Positions 51,112 to 60,177 of a DNA stretch of 64,000 nt are shown here, one piece after another. Every line of letters begins with the position of its first letter. Position 1 is the first letter of the stretch. The translations under genes and the position numbers were made by a program. The notes under the pieces are model-generated. The model saw only the letters and a list, made by a program, of their open reading frames with translations, did not search any database and was not told the DNA's origin. Origin of the DNA: Burkholderiales bacterium PBB1 (GTDB lineage: Bacteria; Pseudomonadota; Gammaproteobacteria; Burkholderiales; Burkholderiaceae_C); assembly GCA_002255905.1 (NCBI GenBank), contig NKIN01000001.1, positions 62,001 through 126,000 of the forward strand, written 5' to 3'.

Positions 51112-51134
51112 AGCCCCGTCTTTTGAACGGGGCT
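51112..51134 (-). terminator. Terminator after tRNA-Thr
   Basis: Minus strand AGCCCCGTT-caaaa-GACGGGGCT followed by TTTGTCGTTT. A strong stem with a broken T tract, 17 bases past the CCA end. Confidence 0.65.
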
Positions 51135-51150
51135 CAGCGCTTGAATCGAC

Positions 51151-51226
51151 TGGTGCCGGAGAAAGGAATCGAACCCTCGACCTTCTCATTACGAATGAGC
51201 TGCTCTACCAACTGAGCTACACCGGC
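51151..51226 (-). tRNA. tRNA-Thr (anticodon CGT)
   Basis: Minus-strand cloverleaf: acceptor GCCGGTG with CTCCGGC (one G-T type mismatch region), D arm GCTC/GAGC, anticodon arm GCTCA-TTCGTAA-TGAGA (anticodon CGT), T arm GAGGG-TTCGATT-CCTTT, A discriminator and encoded CCA. It closely resembles E. coli thrW. 76 bases. Confidence 0.94.
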
Positions 51227-51229
51227 GCA

Positions 51230-51244
51230 GCCCACGAGTATAGC
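51230..51244 (-). promoter_or_regulatory. tRNA-Thr promoter block, identical to that of tRNA-Arg
   Basis: Minus strand GCTATACTCGTGGGC ending three bases before the mature tRNA. It holds the -10 TATACT, 10 bases upstream of the tRNA 5' end, and a GC-rich discriminator. Confidence 0.65.
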
Positions 51245-51258
51245 TGGGAGCCTCCTGG

Positions 51259-52278
51259 CTAGGCCGTCCGGCCCGCCTCCTGGTGGTAACGGGTCACACG
51301 CTCGACCTCGTTCTTGGAGCCGAGCATCACGCTGACGCGCTGGTGCAGTGCCTCGGGCGCGATGTCGAGGATGCGTTGCTGTCCGTTGGTGGCCGCGCCG
51401 CCGGCCTGCTCGACGAGGAAGCCCATCGGGTTGGCCTCGTACATCAGCCGCAGCTTGCCGGCCTTGCCGGGCTCGCGCTGGTCCCAGGGGTAGATGAACA
51501 CGCCGCCGCGGGTCAGGATGCGGTGCACGTCGGCCACCATGCTGGCGATCCAGCGCATGTTGAAGTTCTTGCCGCGCACGCCCTCGGTACCGGCCAGGCA
51601 CTCGTCGATGTAGCGGCGCATCGGCGGCGCCCAGTGGCGCATGTTGCTCATGTTGATCGCGAATTCCTGGGTGTCTTCGGGAATCTTCACGCCGTCCTGC
51701 GTCAGCACCCACGATCCCTGCTCGCGGTCGAGCGTGAACATCGCGACGCCATCACCGACCGTGAGCACCAGCGTGGTCTGTGGCCCGTAGACGCAGTAGC
51801 CGGCCGCGGCCTGCTGGCGGCCGGGCTGCAGGAAATCGGCTTCGGTGACAGGGCCGCTGGCGTCGTCACGCTTGAGCACCGAGAAGATGGTGCCGATGCT
51901 GACGTTCACGTCGATGTTGCTGGAGCCATCGAGCGGATCGAACAGCAGCAGGTATTCGCCCTGAGGGAAGCGGTTCGGCACGGCGTAGACGTTTTCCATT
52001 TCCTCGCTGGCCATCGCCGCCAGGTGGCCGCCCCATTCATTGGCCTCGATCAGCACCTCGTTGGCGATGATGTCGAGCTTCTTCTGCACCTCGCCCTGCA
52101 CGTTCTCCGTGTGGGCGCTGCCCAGCACGTCACCCAAAGCACCCTTGTTGACGCTGATGCTGATGCGTTTGCAGGCGCGAGCCACCACCTCGATCAGCAA
52201 GCGCAGTTGCGCCGGGATATGACCGTGCTGGCGCTGCTGTTCGACCAGGTATTGCGTCAGGCTGATTCGTTTGCTCAT
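51259..52278 (-). CDS. fbp: Fructose-1,6-bisphosphatase class I
   Basis: Gluconeogenic (or Calvin-cycle) phosphatase. 339 residues from ATG 52278 ([15 protein letters not shown]); a second ATG directly precedes it. Metal and active-site features: [29 protein letters not shown] (key part DPLDGSSN), [26 protein letters not shown] and [19 protein letters not shown]. Normal length. It is 35 bases downstream of pepN in the same direction, a common Burkholderiales arrangement. Confidence 0.97.
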   Translation of the reverse strand: MSKRISLTQYLVEQQRQHGHIPAQLRLLIEVVARACKRISISVNKGALGDVLGSAHTENVQGEVQKKLDIIANEVLIEANEWGGHLAAMASEEMENVYAVPNRFPQGEYLLLFDPLDGSSNIDVNVSIGTIFSVLKRDDASGPVTEADFLQPGRQQAAAGYCVYGPQTTLVLTVGDGVAMFTLDREQGSWVLTQDGVKIPEDTQEFAINMSNMRHWAPPMRRYIDECLAGTEGVRGKNFNMRWIASMVADVHRILTRGGVFIYPWDQREPGKAGKLRLMYEANPMGFLVEQAGGAATNGQQRILDIAPEALHQRVSVMLGSKNEVERVTRYHQEAGRTA

Positions 52279-52313
52279 CATCGGTCACTCGGGTGGGGCT
52301 GCGGTTGCGGTGC

Positions 52314-54980
52314 TCAGGATGCCAGGGCGCGGGTGACGATCTCCCGCACGTCGCTCGACAGATCGGGCTTGGCCGCGACGCGGCTGATGGCCTGGTGCGC
52401 GGCGCTGCGGTAGGGCTCGGCCAGTCGACTCCAGCGGTCCATGATGCGGGCGATGCGGGCGGCCAGCTGCGGGTTCGCGCCATCGAGCTCGAGCACCCGA
52501 TCGGCCCAGAACGCATAGCCTGCGGCGTCGGCGCGGTGGAACGCTGCCGGATTCATCATGCACAACGACGTGATCAGGCTGCGCGCGCGGTTCGGGTTGC
52601 GGATGGAAAAGTCCGGGTGCTGCAACAGCTGTTGCGCCCGCGCGAACACCCGGCCATCGACCTCGGGGGCGGTGGCCTGCAGCGCGAACCATTTGTCGAT
52701 GACCAGCGCCTCGCCGCGGAACATGGCATGGAAGCGTTCGAGCGCCGGCTCGGCCAGTTCGGCGTGGGCGTTGACCAGGGCCGCCAGCGCGCCCAGGCGG
52801 TCGGTCATGTGGGCGGCGTCCTTGAAGCGCTGGTAGGCGCGGCCCGGCCAGACCGCATCGCCGCGCGCCACGGCATCGAGGCACAGCATCGACAACGCCA
52901 GGTTGGCCAGTGATCGCTTGCCGGCAGGCACCGGGTCGGGCGTGTACGCGCCGGCCAGCTGGTGCTGTTCGTAGGCCCAGGCCCAGTCGTCGCGCAGCGC
53001 GGCAGCCAGTTGCATGCGCATCGATTCACGGGCGGCGTGGATGCGCTGCGGATCGACGACGGCGAGCTTCTCGGCCACATAGGCTTCGCTCGGTGGCGTC
53101 AGCAGCAGGTCCTTGAAGGCGGCGTCCAGCGTCGGATGGCGCAGGATCTGCCGCATCGCGGCGATGAAGGCGTCGTCCAGCGTCAACGCGCCAGCGTCAT
53201 GGGTGCCCGCCAGCAGCCGGTTGAGCGCGAGGCGTTGGCCGGCCTCCCAGCGGCTGAAGGGATCGCTGTCGTGCTGGAGCAGCACCAGCAGGTCGGCGTC
53301 GCTGAGGTCGTCAGCGAGGATCACGGGCGCCGAGAACCCTCGCAACAACGACGGCACCGGGGCGCTGGCGATACCGGTGAAGGTGTAGCGGCTGTGGGTG
53401 GCGTCCAGCACCAGCACGCGGTGGTGGCCAGCCGCTCCGGCTTCGCCTTCGAGCCGCAAGGGAAGGGCAGTGCCGTCGCGCGAGATCAGGCCCATCGCCA
53501 GCGGGATGACGAAGGGTTCCTGGCCCGCAGCCAGCGTCTGCTCCACCGTGAGCGTGTAGCTTTGCGCCTGCGCATCGAAGTGGCCGGCCGCGCTGAGATG
53601 CGGTGTGCCGGACTGCGAATACCAGCGCTTGAAGGCTGTCAGGTGCGTTGCCAGGGCGCTGCCCGAGTTGGCGTCGGCGATCGCCTGCGCGAAATCGTCG
53701 CAGGTCACGGCCTGCCCATCGTGGCGCTCGAAGTACAGCGTCATGCCGCGGGCGAAGCCGTCGCGGCCGACCAGCGTCTGCATCATGCGCACGACCTCGG
53801 CGCCTTTTTCGTAGACGGTGGCGGTGTAGAAATTGTTGATCTGCTGGTAGCTGTCGGGACGCACCGGGTGCGCCATCGGGCCCGCGTCTTCAGGGAACTG
53901 CAACTGGCGCAGCTGTCGCACATCTTCGATGCGCTTGACCGCGCGAGCGCTCTCGCTGCCGGCCATGTCGATGCTGAATTCCTGGTCGCGGAAGACGGTC
54001 AGGCCTTCCTTCAGGCTGAGCTGGAACCAGTCGCGGCAGGTGATGCGGTTGCCAGTCCAGTTGTGAAAGTACTCGTGGCCGACCACGCTCTCGATGCCGG
54101 CATAGTCGACATCGGTGGCGGTGGCGGGCGTGGCCAGCACGAACTTGGTGTTGAAGATGTTCAACCCCTTGTTCTCCATGGCGCCCATGTTGAAGTCGCC
54201 CACCGCGACGATCATGAAACGGTCGAGGTCGAGCGGCAGCTTGAAGCGGGCTTCGTCCCACACCACGCTCGCGATCAGCGAGTTCATCGCGTGCTCGGTC
54301 TTGTCGAGGTCGCCTCGGCGCACAAACACCTGCAGCAGGTGATCACGCCCAGCGCGTGTGCGGATGTGCTGCTCGCGGGCGACGAGGTCGGCAGCCACCA
54401 GAGCGAACAGATAGCTGGGCTTGGGGAACGGGTCGTGCCACACGGCCTGGTGCTTGCCACCGTCGAGCTCGCTCTGCGAAACCAGGTTGCCGTTCGACAG
54501 CAGCACTGGGTAGGCCACCTTGTTCGCGCGCAGCGTCACGGTGTAGACCGCCATCACATCGGGGCGATCGAGGAAGTAGGTGATGCGCCGGAAGCCTTCG
54601 GCCTCGCACTGGGTGAACAGGCCGCCGTTCGAGGTGTACAGGCCCGACAACTGCGTGTTGCGCTCGGGTGCGCAGGTGTTGCGGATTTCGAGCGTGAACG
54701 GGCCCTCAGGCATGTTTTGCAGGCTGTCGAGCACCAGCAGTCCGTCCTCGTGGCGGAACGACACGCTCTCGCCATTGACCAGCACCCGCAGCACCGACAG
54801 GTCTTCCCCGTGCAGCTTGAGGGGCTGCGCCGTAACGGCCGGATTGCGTTCGAGCTGCATGCGGCTCGTCACCAGGGTGCGCACCGGGTCGAGGTCGAAG
54901 GTCAGGTCGACGGTCTTGATCCAGAACGCCGGCGCGCTGTAGTCCTCGCGTCGGATCAGGGGGGCAGTGCCTTCACGCAT
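52314..54980 (-). CDS. pepN: Aminopeptidase N
   Basis: M1-family zinc aminopeptidase releasing N-terminal residues from peptides in the cytoplasm. 888 residues from ATG 54980, which shares one base with the prfB stop (TGATG). GAMEN exopeptidase motif in NMGAMENKGLN; zinc site HEYFHNWTGN at about 302-311, with the third ligand Glu in LSLKEGLTVFRDQEF. C-terminal ERAP1-like helical region ends in SSDVREIVTRALAS. Length matches E. coli PepN (870). Confidence 0.97.
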   Translation of the reverse strand: MREGTAPLIRREDYSAPAFWIKTVDLTFDLDPVRTLVTSRMQLERNPAVTAQPLKLHGEDLSVLRVLVNGESVSFRHEDGLLVLDSLQNMPEGPFTLEIRNTCAPERNTQLSGLYTSNGGLFTQCEAEGFRRITYFLDRPDVMAVYTVTLRANKVAYPVLLSNGNLVSQSELDGGKHQAVWHDPFPKPSYLFALVAADLVAREQHIRTRAGRDHLLQVFVRRGDLDKTEHAMNSLIASVVWDEARFKLPLDLDRFMIVAVGDFNMGAMENKGLNIFNTKFVLATPATATDVDYAGIESVVGHEYFHNWTGNRITCRDWFQLSLKEGLTVFRDQEFSIDMAGSESARAVKRIEDVRQLRQLQFPEDAGPMAHPVRPDSYQQINNFYTATVYEKGAEVVRMMQTLVGRDGFARGMTLYFERHDGQAVTCDDFAQAIADANSGSALATHLTAFKRWYSQSGTPHLSAAGHFDAQAQSYTLTVEQTLAAGQEPFVIPLAMGLISRDGTALPLRLEGEAGAAGHHRVLVLDATHSRYTFTGIASAPVPSLLRGFSAPVILADDLSDADLLVLLQHDSDPFSRWEAGQRLALNRLLAGTHDAGALTLDDAFIAAMRQILRHPTLDAAFKDLLLTPPSEAYVAEKLAVVDPQRIHAARESMRMQLAAALRDDWAWAYEQHQLAGAYTPDPVPAGKRSLANLALSMLCLDAVARGDAVWPGRAYQRFKDAAHMTDRLGALAALVNAHAELAEPALERFHAMFRGEALVIDKWFALQATAPEVDGRVFARAQQLLQHPDFSIRNPNRARSLITSLCMMNPAAFHRADAAGYAFWADRVLELDGANPQLAARIARIMDRWSRLAEPYRSAAHQAISRVAAKPDLSSDVREIVTRALAS

Positions 54981-56084
54981 CACACACCTTGCTTCAAGCT
55001 GGCTTCAATGAATGGGTCGAGGTCACCGTCGAGCACCTTCTGCGTGGCCGATACCTCGTAGCCGGTGCGCAGGTCCTTGATGCGGCTCTGGTCGAGCACG
55101 TAGCTGCGGATCTGATGGCCCCAGCCCACGTCGGTCTTGGTGTCCTCGAGTTTCTGCTGTTCTTCCATGCGCTTGCGCATCTCGAAGTCGTACAGCCGCG
55201 AACGCAGCCGTTTCCAGGCCACATCGCGGTTGCTGTGCTGGCTGCGGCCGTCCTGACACTGCACCACGATGCCGGTCGGGATGTGCGTCAGGCGCACGGC
55301 CGAGTCGGTCTTGTTGATGTGCTGGCCGCCCGCACCCGAGGCGCGAAAGGTGTCGGTGCGCACATCAGACGGGTTGATCTCGATCTCCACCGTGTCATCG
55401 ACCTCGGGGTAGACGAACAGGCTCGCGAAAGAGGTGTGGCGACCGCCCGCCGAATCGAACGGGCTCTTGCGCACGAGGCGATGCACGCCGGTTTCGGTGC
55501 GCAGCAGACCGAAGGCGTACTCGCCCTCGACCTTGATGGTGGCGCTCTTGATGCCGGCAATGTCGCCCGGGGTTTCGTCTTCCAGCGTGGCCTTGAAGCC
55601 CTTGCGTTCGCAGTACTTCAGGTACTGGCGAAGCAGCATGCCGGCCCAATCGCAGGCCTCGGTACCACCGGCACCCGCCTGGATGTCGATGAAGCAGTTG
55701 CTCGGATCGGCCGGGTTGTTGAACATCCGGCGGAACTCGAGCTGGGCCACGATCTCCTCGAGCTTGGCCGCGTCGGCCTCAATGGCCAGCAGGCCGTCGA
55801 AGTCGCCGTCGGCCTTCGACATGTCGTACAACTCGGTGTTGTCGGCGAGGTTGCTGTTGAGGTGGTCGATGGTCTGAACCACCGACTCCAGCGTGCGCTT
55901 CTCACGGCCCAGTTCCTGAGCCCGTTTCGGCTCGTTCCATACGCTGGGGTTTTCCAGGGCTGCGTTGACCTCGTTCAGCCGCAGTGCTTTGCGATCGTAG
56001 TCAAAGATACCCCCGAAGATCGACTGTGCGGCGGCTCAGGTCGATCAAACGATGGCCAATTGCGTTGATGTGTTCGACGTCCAT
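54980..56084 (-). CDS. prfB: Peptide chain release factor 2 with programmed +1 frameshift
   Basis: RF2 ends translation at UGA and UAA. The first frame starts at ATG 56084 and reads [16 protein letters not shown]...LRGYL, then meets TGA as codon 28 (56001-56003). The context CGGGGGTATCTTTGAC is the classical slippery site with an internal Shine-Dalgarno-like G run. A +1 shift on CTT continues in [12 protein letters not shown] through to [18 protein letters not shown] (GGQ) and the stop at 54980. 367 residues after the shift. The TGA lets RF2 sense its own supply. Next gene pepN is coupled by TGATG. Confidence 0.96.
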
Positions 56085-56125
56085 GAGATGACAAGCCTGT
56101 TCAAATTGCAGCACTCGATTCTCTC

Positions 56126-56452
56126 ATGCGCACCCGCGCCACGATGATCGCGCCGACTGGCCAATCCGCTGCAGACCAACCCATGCCATCGACCAACAGA
56201 CACGAGGCGCACTGGCGCCAGAACCGCCGCATCACCGCACTGCTACTGGCGATCTGGTTCGTGGTGACCTTCGTGCTCACCTTCTTTGCACGAGAGCTGA
56301 ACTTCAGCTTTTTCGGTGGGCCGTTCAGCTTCTGGGTGGCGGCGCTGGGCACTCCCCTGGTCTACGTCATCATCGTGGCCTATTACGCCCGATACATGGA
56401 ACGCCTCGACCGCCAGCACGCGCTGTCGGAAGACCACCAAGACCCCGCATGA
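56126..56452 (+). CDS. DUF4212 membrane protein (solute-symporter small subunit type)
   Basis: 108 residues from ATG 56126; an internal ATG at 56183 (MPSTNRHEAHW) may be the true start. HWRQNRRITALLLAIWFVVTFVLTFFARELN and FFGGPFSFWVAALGTPLVYVIIVAYYARYMERLD (key parts RITALLLAIWFVVTF and GPFSFWVAA) are the DUF4212 pattern with two membrane helices. Such proteins normally precede a sodium:solute symporter gene. Here the next gene, overlapping by ATGA, is a GNAT acetyltransferase and no symporter follows. Confidence 0.85.
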   Translation: MRTRATMIAPTGQSAADQPMPSTNRHEAHWRQNRRITALLLAIWFVVTFVLTFFARELNFSFFGGPFSFWVAALGTPLVYVIIVAYYARYMERLDRQHALSEDHQDPA

Positions 56453-56955
56453 CCACCGACGCTTCTGCCCCCGTTTCCAAATCCTTTTCCATTCGCGTAG
56501 CGGAACTGCGCGACGTCACTGCCATCGTTCAGCTGATCCGCGAATTGGCTGACTTCGAACACCTCACGCATTTGCTGCAAGTCACTCCCGAGAAGCTGCG
56601 TCCGCACCTGTTTGGCGAGCGCGCCGTGGTCGAGGCGTTGGTTGCCGAGCGCCAGGGCGACGTGGTGGGATTCGCCGTGTTCTTCACCAGTTTTTCGACC
56701 TTCCTTGCACAGCCCGGGCTGTACCTCGAAGACCTGTATGTCCAGCCCGCTCACCGAGGCTGCGGCGTCGGCGAGGCCTTGCTCAGCCGAGTCGGCCAAT
56801 TGGCCGTCGAGCGGGACTACGGACGCTTTGAGTGGAGCGTTCTGGACTGGAATGCCAATGCCATCCGCTTCTACGAAAAGATGGGCGCCACAGTGATGCC
56901 CGACTGGCGCATCTGCCGAGTCACGGGGGAAGCGCTGCAGCGCTTCGCAGCCTGA
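56449..56955 (+). CDS. GNAT-family N-acetyltransferase
   Basis: 168 residues. GNAT fold with IRVAELRDVTAIVQLIRELADFE at the N-terminus, LYLEDLYVQPAHRGCGVGEALLSRVGQLA with the acetyl-CoA loop (Q/R-x-x-G-x-G/A form RGCGVG), and WNANAIRFYEKMGATVM. It resembles diamine (spermidine/thialysine) acetyltransferase relatives. The substrate is not proven. It overlaps the DUF4212 gene by 4 bases. Confidence 0.9.
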   Translation: MTTDASAPVSKSFSIRVAELRDVTAIVQLIRELADFEHLTHLLQVTPEKLRPHLFGERAVVEALVAERQGDVVGFAVFFTSFSTFLAQPGLYLEDLYVQPAHRGCGVGEALLSRVGQLAVERDYGRFEWSVLDWNANAIRFYEKMGATVMPDWRICRVTGEALQRFAA

Positions 56956-57049
56956 CCCGCGACCCGGCTTGCCCGTCGCTCCGCGGTGAAGTTGTGGCGC
57001 GGCATGACCGGGCAGATCTGAAGACTGCTTACTCGCCTTCAATATAAAA

Positions 57050-58108
57050 ATGAGAATCATCGGTATCAGCTGTGTCCGCGATGAGGATGACATCGTCGAA
57101 TCATTCGTTCGGCACAACCTTGGGTATCTCGACAAGCTTTATGTCATCGACAACCTGAGCAAGGACAAAACCGCTTCCATTCTGACCTCGCTGATGAAGG
57201 AGGGGCTGGCCGTTGAAATGTGGAAGAGCACCAGTTGCAGCAACCAGCAGGATCGCGCCATCACCGTCGCGGTGAAGAAGATGGCCGAACTGGAGCCAGC
57301 CGCTGATTTCGCGGTTCTGCTGGACGCCGATGAGTTTCTCGCTGCCCCTGATCGACAGTCGTTCATCGACGATCTTGAAAAAATCGACCGACATGGATAC
57401 GGGGTCATGCCGTGGAAGACCTATATCCCCGTCGAAGATGATCTGGAAAATCTGAATCCTTCGGTTTCTGTGACCTCGCGGATGACGCATCGGCGCTTCG
57501 CCGAAGGTTCTCAAATGTACAAATCGGTGATTCCAAAGGCCTTGTTTGGCAAAGTGCGTGTTCGACCGGGCAGCCATGTTGTGACGTGGCTTGACGGACG
57601 AGCTTGTGAGAGAACCGTGCTTTCAAGCCCGTTGGCCCATTTCCCGATTCGCAGCGCCAATCAACTGATTGCGAAAATCATACTTTTCAATCATGCCCGG
57701 ATGCTGAAAAAAGACAGCCGGAACAATGAATCATTTCACTGGGCGGAATTGGCGACATCGATTCGAGAAAGAAATTTCCACATCACAAGGGATGAGATCA
57801 GAGAATATGCGTTGTCATACTCTGTTCTCCCTGTTGATGAAAAGCCCACTGAATTTTTATACGATCCACTTCCGGCCCACGATTCGATCACCTTAAAATA
57901 CTTCGATTCTGAAAGAGAATCCCTCATACATCGATTCGACAGATACATCATCCGGCTGCAGGAAAACAACCATATCGTGCCCAAGGAAGATACTGAATTC
58001 GAGAAAAAAGAGTTTCATCCGATAGGCGCCGTGCGTGAATCACTCAAACAGGGCCGTCGCTGGATCAAGCGCCGGCTCGGATTGAGCCGCAAAGCCCGAA
58101 CAACATGA
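57050..58108 (+). CDS. Family 2-type glycosyltransferase, AT-richer than neighbours
   Basis: 352 residues. N-terminus IIGISCVRDEDDIVESFVRHNL, LYVIDNLSKDKTASIL and the DxD-like FAVLLDADEFLAA match the Glyco_tranf_2_4 group (PF13704), often acting on surface polysaccharides. The C-terminal third is charged and lacks membrane helices. Codon use in 57650-58020 is clearly AT-richer (for example TTTTTATACGATCC) than the flanks. No Shine-Dalgarno sequence precedes the ATG; instead TATAAA abuts it. It overlaps ybaK by ATGA. Likely acquired; acceptor unknown. Confidence 0.82.
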   Translation: MRIIGISCVRDEDDIVESFVRHNLGYLDKLYVIDNLSKDKTASILTSLMKEGLAVEMWKSTSCSNQQDRAITVAVKKMAELEPAADFAVLLDADEFLAAPDRQSFIDDLEKIDRHGYGVMPWKTYIPVEDDLENLNPSVSVTSRMTHRRFAEGSQMYKSVIPKALFGKVRVRPGSHVVTWLDGRACERTVLSSPLAHFPIRSANQLIAKIILFNHARMLKKDSRNNESFHWAELATSIRERNFHITRDEIREYALSYSVLPVDEKPTEFLYDPLPAHDSITLKYFDSERESLIHRFDRYIIRLQENNHIVPKEDTEFEKKEFHPIGAVRESLKQGRRWIKRRLGLSRKARTT

Positions 58109-58632
58109 GTCGCAAGGAACACGCCTCCGAAACCCCCGCCACACAACTGCTCAAGCGCCGTGCGGTGGTCTACACCGAGCACCTGTACGACTATGTGGAC
58201 AACGGCGGCACGGCGGAATCCGCACGGCAGTTGGGTGTCGACGAGCACCACGTGGTGAAGACACTGGTCATGGAAGACGAGCGCGCCCAACCGCTGGTGG
58301 TACTGATGCACGGCGACCTGCAGGTCAGCACCAAGAACCTGGCGCGCCAGATCGGCGTGAAGAAAGTGCAGAACTGCAAGCCCGAGGTGGCGCAGCGACA
58401 CAGTGGTTACCTGGTCGGTGGCACGTCGCCGTTCGGTACGAAGAAGGCCATGCCCATCTACGTCGAGGCCACGGTCCTGGAGTTGCCGCGCGTCTACATC
58501 AACGGTGGCCAGCGTGGCTACCTGGTGGGCATCGACCCGAAGGTGCTGGTCACGTTGCTGGGCGCACGACCAGTGCAATGTGCGACCGGTGGCGTTGTGG
58601 TGGCGCAGGGGCCGTTGAAATCGCAGCGCTGA
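58105..58632 (+). CDS. ybaK: Cys-tRNA(Pro)/Cys-tRNA(Cys) deacylase YbaK
   Basis: Trans-editing factor that clears mischarged aminoacyl-tRNA. 175 residues. Key parts: YDYVDNGGTAESARQLGVDEHHVVKTLV, with the catalytic-pocket Lys in VVKTL; MHGDLQVSTKNLARQIG; GYLVGGTSPFGTKKAMP; and VYINGGQRGYLVGIDP (each the family pattern). Overlaps the glycosyltransferase end by 4 bases. Confidence 0.92.
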   Translation: MSRKEHASETPATQLLKRRAVVYTEHLYDYVDNGGTAESARQLGVDEHHVVKTLVMEDERAQPLVVLMHGDLQVSTKNLARQIGVKKVQNCKPEVAQRHSGYLVGGTSPFGTKKAMPIYVEATVLELPRVYINGGQRGYLVGIDPKVLVTLLGARPVQCATGGVVVAQGPLKSQR

Positions 58633-58701
58633 AGCGGGCTCCGCGAGAGCAGGGCGCAAAATCACGTGCCCACTGACTGACCTGCTCAACACGCATCCCG
58701 C

Positions 58702-59361
58702 ATGGCGCCTTTCTTTCCCCTCCTGGCGGCGCTGGTCGCCTACCTGATCGGTTCACTCTCCTTCGCGGTGCTGGTCAGCCGAGCCATGGGTTTGGGTGAT
58801 CCCCGCAGTTATGGCTCGGGCAATCCCGGCGCGACCAATGTGCTGCGATCGGGCAACAAGGGCGCTGCGGCGTTGACGCTGGTTCTCGACGCCCTGAAAG
58901 GCTTCATGCCGGTGTGGTCGGTGGCGTCTTTTGGCGGTGCCTGGGGTCTGGGCGAGGGCACGGCGGCGCTGGTCGGCGTGGCGGCCTTCCTCGGGCACCT
59001 GTGGCCGCTGTTCTTCGGCTTCAAGGGTGGCAAGGGCGTGGCCACGGCAGCAGGCGTGCTGATGGGGCTGAACCCGTGGCTGGGCGTGGCCACGTTGCTC
59101 ACCTGGCTGATCGTGGCCTACTTTTTTCGCTACTCGTCGCTGGCTGCTCTGGTGTCGGCGCTGTTCGCTCCGTTCTATCAGGTGCTCATCTGGGGCCCCG
59201 GGCCGACGGCGATTGCCGCGGGCGCGATGGGGGTGTTGCTGATCTGGCGGCACGCCGCCAACATCCAGAAGCTGCTCAACGGCACCGAAAGCAAGCTGGG
59301 ACAGAAATCGGGCCAGGCTTCGCCTGGATACGGCGCCCAGCGCGACCACCCCAAGCGATGA
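58702..59361 (+). CDS. plsY: Glycerol-3-phosphate acyltransferase PlsY
   Basis: First acylation in phospholipid synthesis, using acyl-phosphate from PlsX. 219 residues with five membrane helices. Family motifs [12 protein letters not shown] (residues ~38-49), [19 protein letters not shown] (~100-118) and the third loop [12 protein letters not shown] are visible. The C-terminal ~25 residues are polar. Confidence 0.95.
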   Translation: MAPFFPLLAALVAYLIGSLSFAVLVSRAMGLGDPRSYGSGNPGATNVLRSGNKGAAALTLVLDALKGFMPVWSVASFGGAWGLGEGTAALVGVAAFLGHLWPLFFGFKGGKGVATAAGVLMGLNPWLGVATLLTWLIVAYFFRYSSLAALVSALFAPFYQVLIWGPGPTAIAAGAMGVLLIWRHAANIQKLLNGTESKLGQKSGQASPGYGAQRDHPKR

Positions 59362-59374
59362 GGAATCCCCCGCC

Positions 59375-59740
59375 ATGTCCCAGAGCCTGAAGCGTTTTCA
59401 TGTGGGCGATCGGCTGTCCGAGATGGCCGTGTTCCAGAACCTGGTGTACCTCGCGGGGCAGGTGCCCAGTGATGCCACGCAGGACATTTGCGGCCAGACG
59501 CGGCAGGTGCTGGCCATGGTGGACAGCCTGCTGGCCGAGGCCGGCACCGACAACGCGCACATCCTGATGGCACAGATCTACCTCGCCGACCTGGCCGACT
59601 ACGACGCGATGAACGCCGTCTGGGACGACTGGGTACCGCCCGGCGATGCGCCACCGCGTGCCACGGTGCAGGCGCGCCTGGCCCGACCGGACTGGAAGAT
59701 CGAGATCGTGGTCACGGCGGCGGTCTCGGCGGGCGCCTGA
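59375..59740 (+). CDS. RidA/YjgF family protein
   Basis: Likely enamine/imine deaminase subunit, normally a trimer. 121 residues. Signature parts: VFQNLVYLAGQVPSD, TRQVLAMVDSLLAEAGTDNAHILMAQIYLADL, PPRATVQARLARPDWKIEIVVTA, with the conserved Arg in PPRATV. Closest to the Rid7-like subgroup with the short C-terminus; the exact subgroup is unsure. 13 bases after plsY. Confidence 0.9.
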   Translation: MSQSLKRFHVGDRLSEMAVFQNLVYLAGQVPSDATQDICGQTRQVLAMVDSLLAEAGTDNAHILMAQIYLADLADYDAMNAVWDDWVPPGDAPPRATVQARLARPDWKIEIVVTAAVSAGA

Positions 59741-59746
59741 ACTGCG

Positions 59747-60142
59747 ATGTCGACCGAGCCGAACCCCACTCCGGCCTTGCTGACGCCATTGCGCCGCCGG
59801 TCCTGGTTGCGCCCGTTGCTGATCGCACTGGCCGCCTGGGTGGTGCTGCAAAGCTGGCAGTCGTACCACGCGCGGCAAGCGGCCGTGTCGCTGGCTGCGC
59901 TGGCCAAGCCCGGCGACATCGTGATGCTGTCGTCCGAGACCTGCGCCTATTGCAAAAGTGCGAGCCGCTTCATGACTCAGCACCAGATTCCCTTCAGCGA
60001 GTGCTTCATCGAAACCGATGCGGCCTGCGCCGAGCGCTATCGCGCGCAGCAGTCGCCGGGCACACCCACACTGCTGGTGCGGGGCCAGCGTCTGATCGGC
60101 TTCGATCCCGAGCGCATCGCGAAGGTGCTGGGCGGCGCCTGA
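59747..60142 (+). CDS. Membrane-anchored glutaredoxin-like protein
   Basis: 131 residues. Basic N-terminus, one membrane helix (~20-37, LRPLLIALAAWVVLQSW), then a thioredoxin-fold domain with dithiol motif C66-A-Y-C69 and the cis-Pro region GTPTLLVRGQRLIGFDPERI. The topology (helix then redox domain) suggests a periplasm-facing active site. Physiological partner unknown. Six bases after the Rid gene. Confidence 0.85.
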   Translation: MSTEPNPTPALLTPLRRRSWLRPLLIALAAWVVLQSWQSYHARQAAVSLAALAKPGDIVMLSSETCAYCKSASRFMTQHQIPFSECFIETDAACAERYRAQQSPGTPTLLVRGQRLIGFDPERIAKVLGGA

Positions 60143-60177
60143 GGCGGGCTCGGGCCCCTCGCGAGGCGCGGCCAGGG

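Noticed and set aside
54980-56084. prfB as a frameshifted pseudogene
   Set aside because: The frame break lies exactly at the conserved CTTTGAC slippery site with a G-rich upstream element, so it is programmed.
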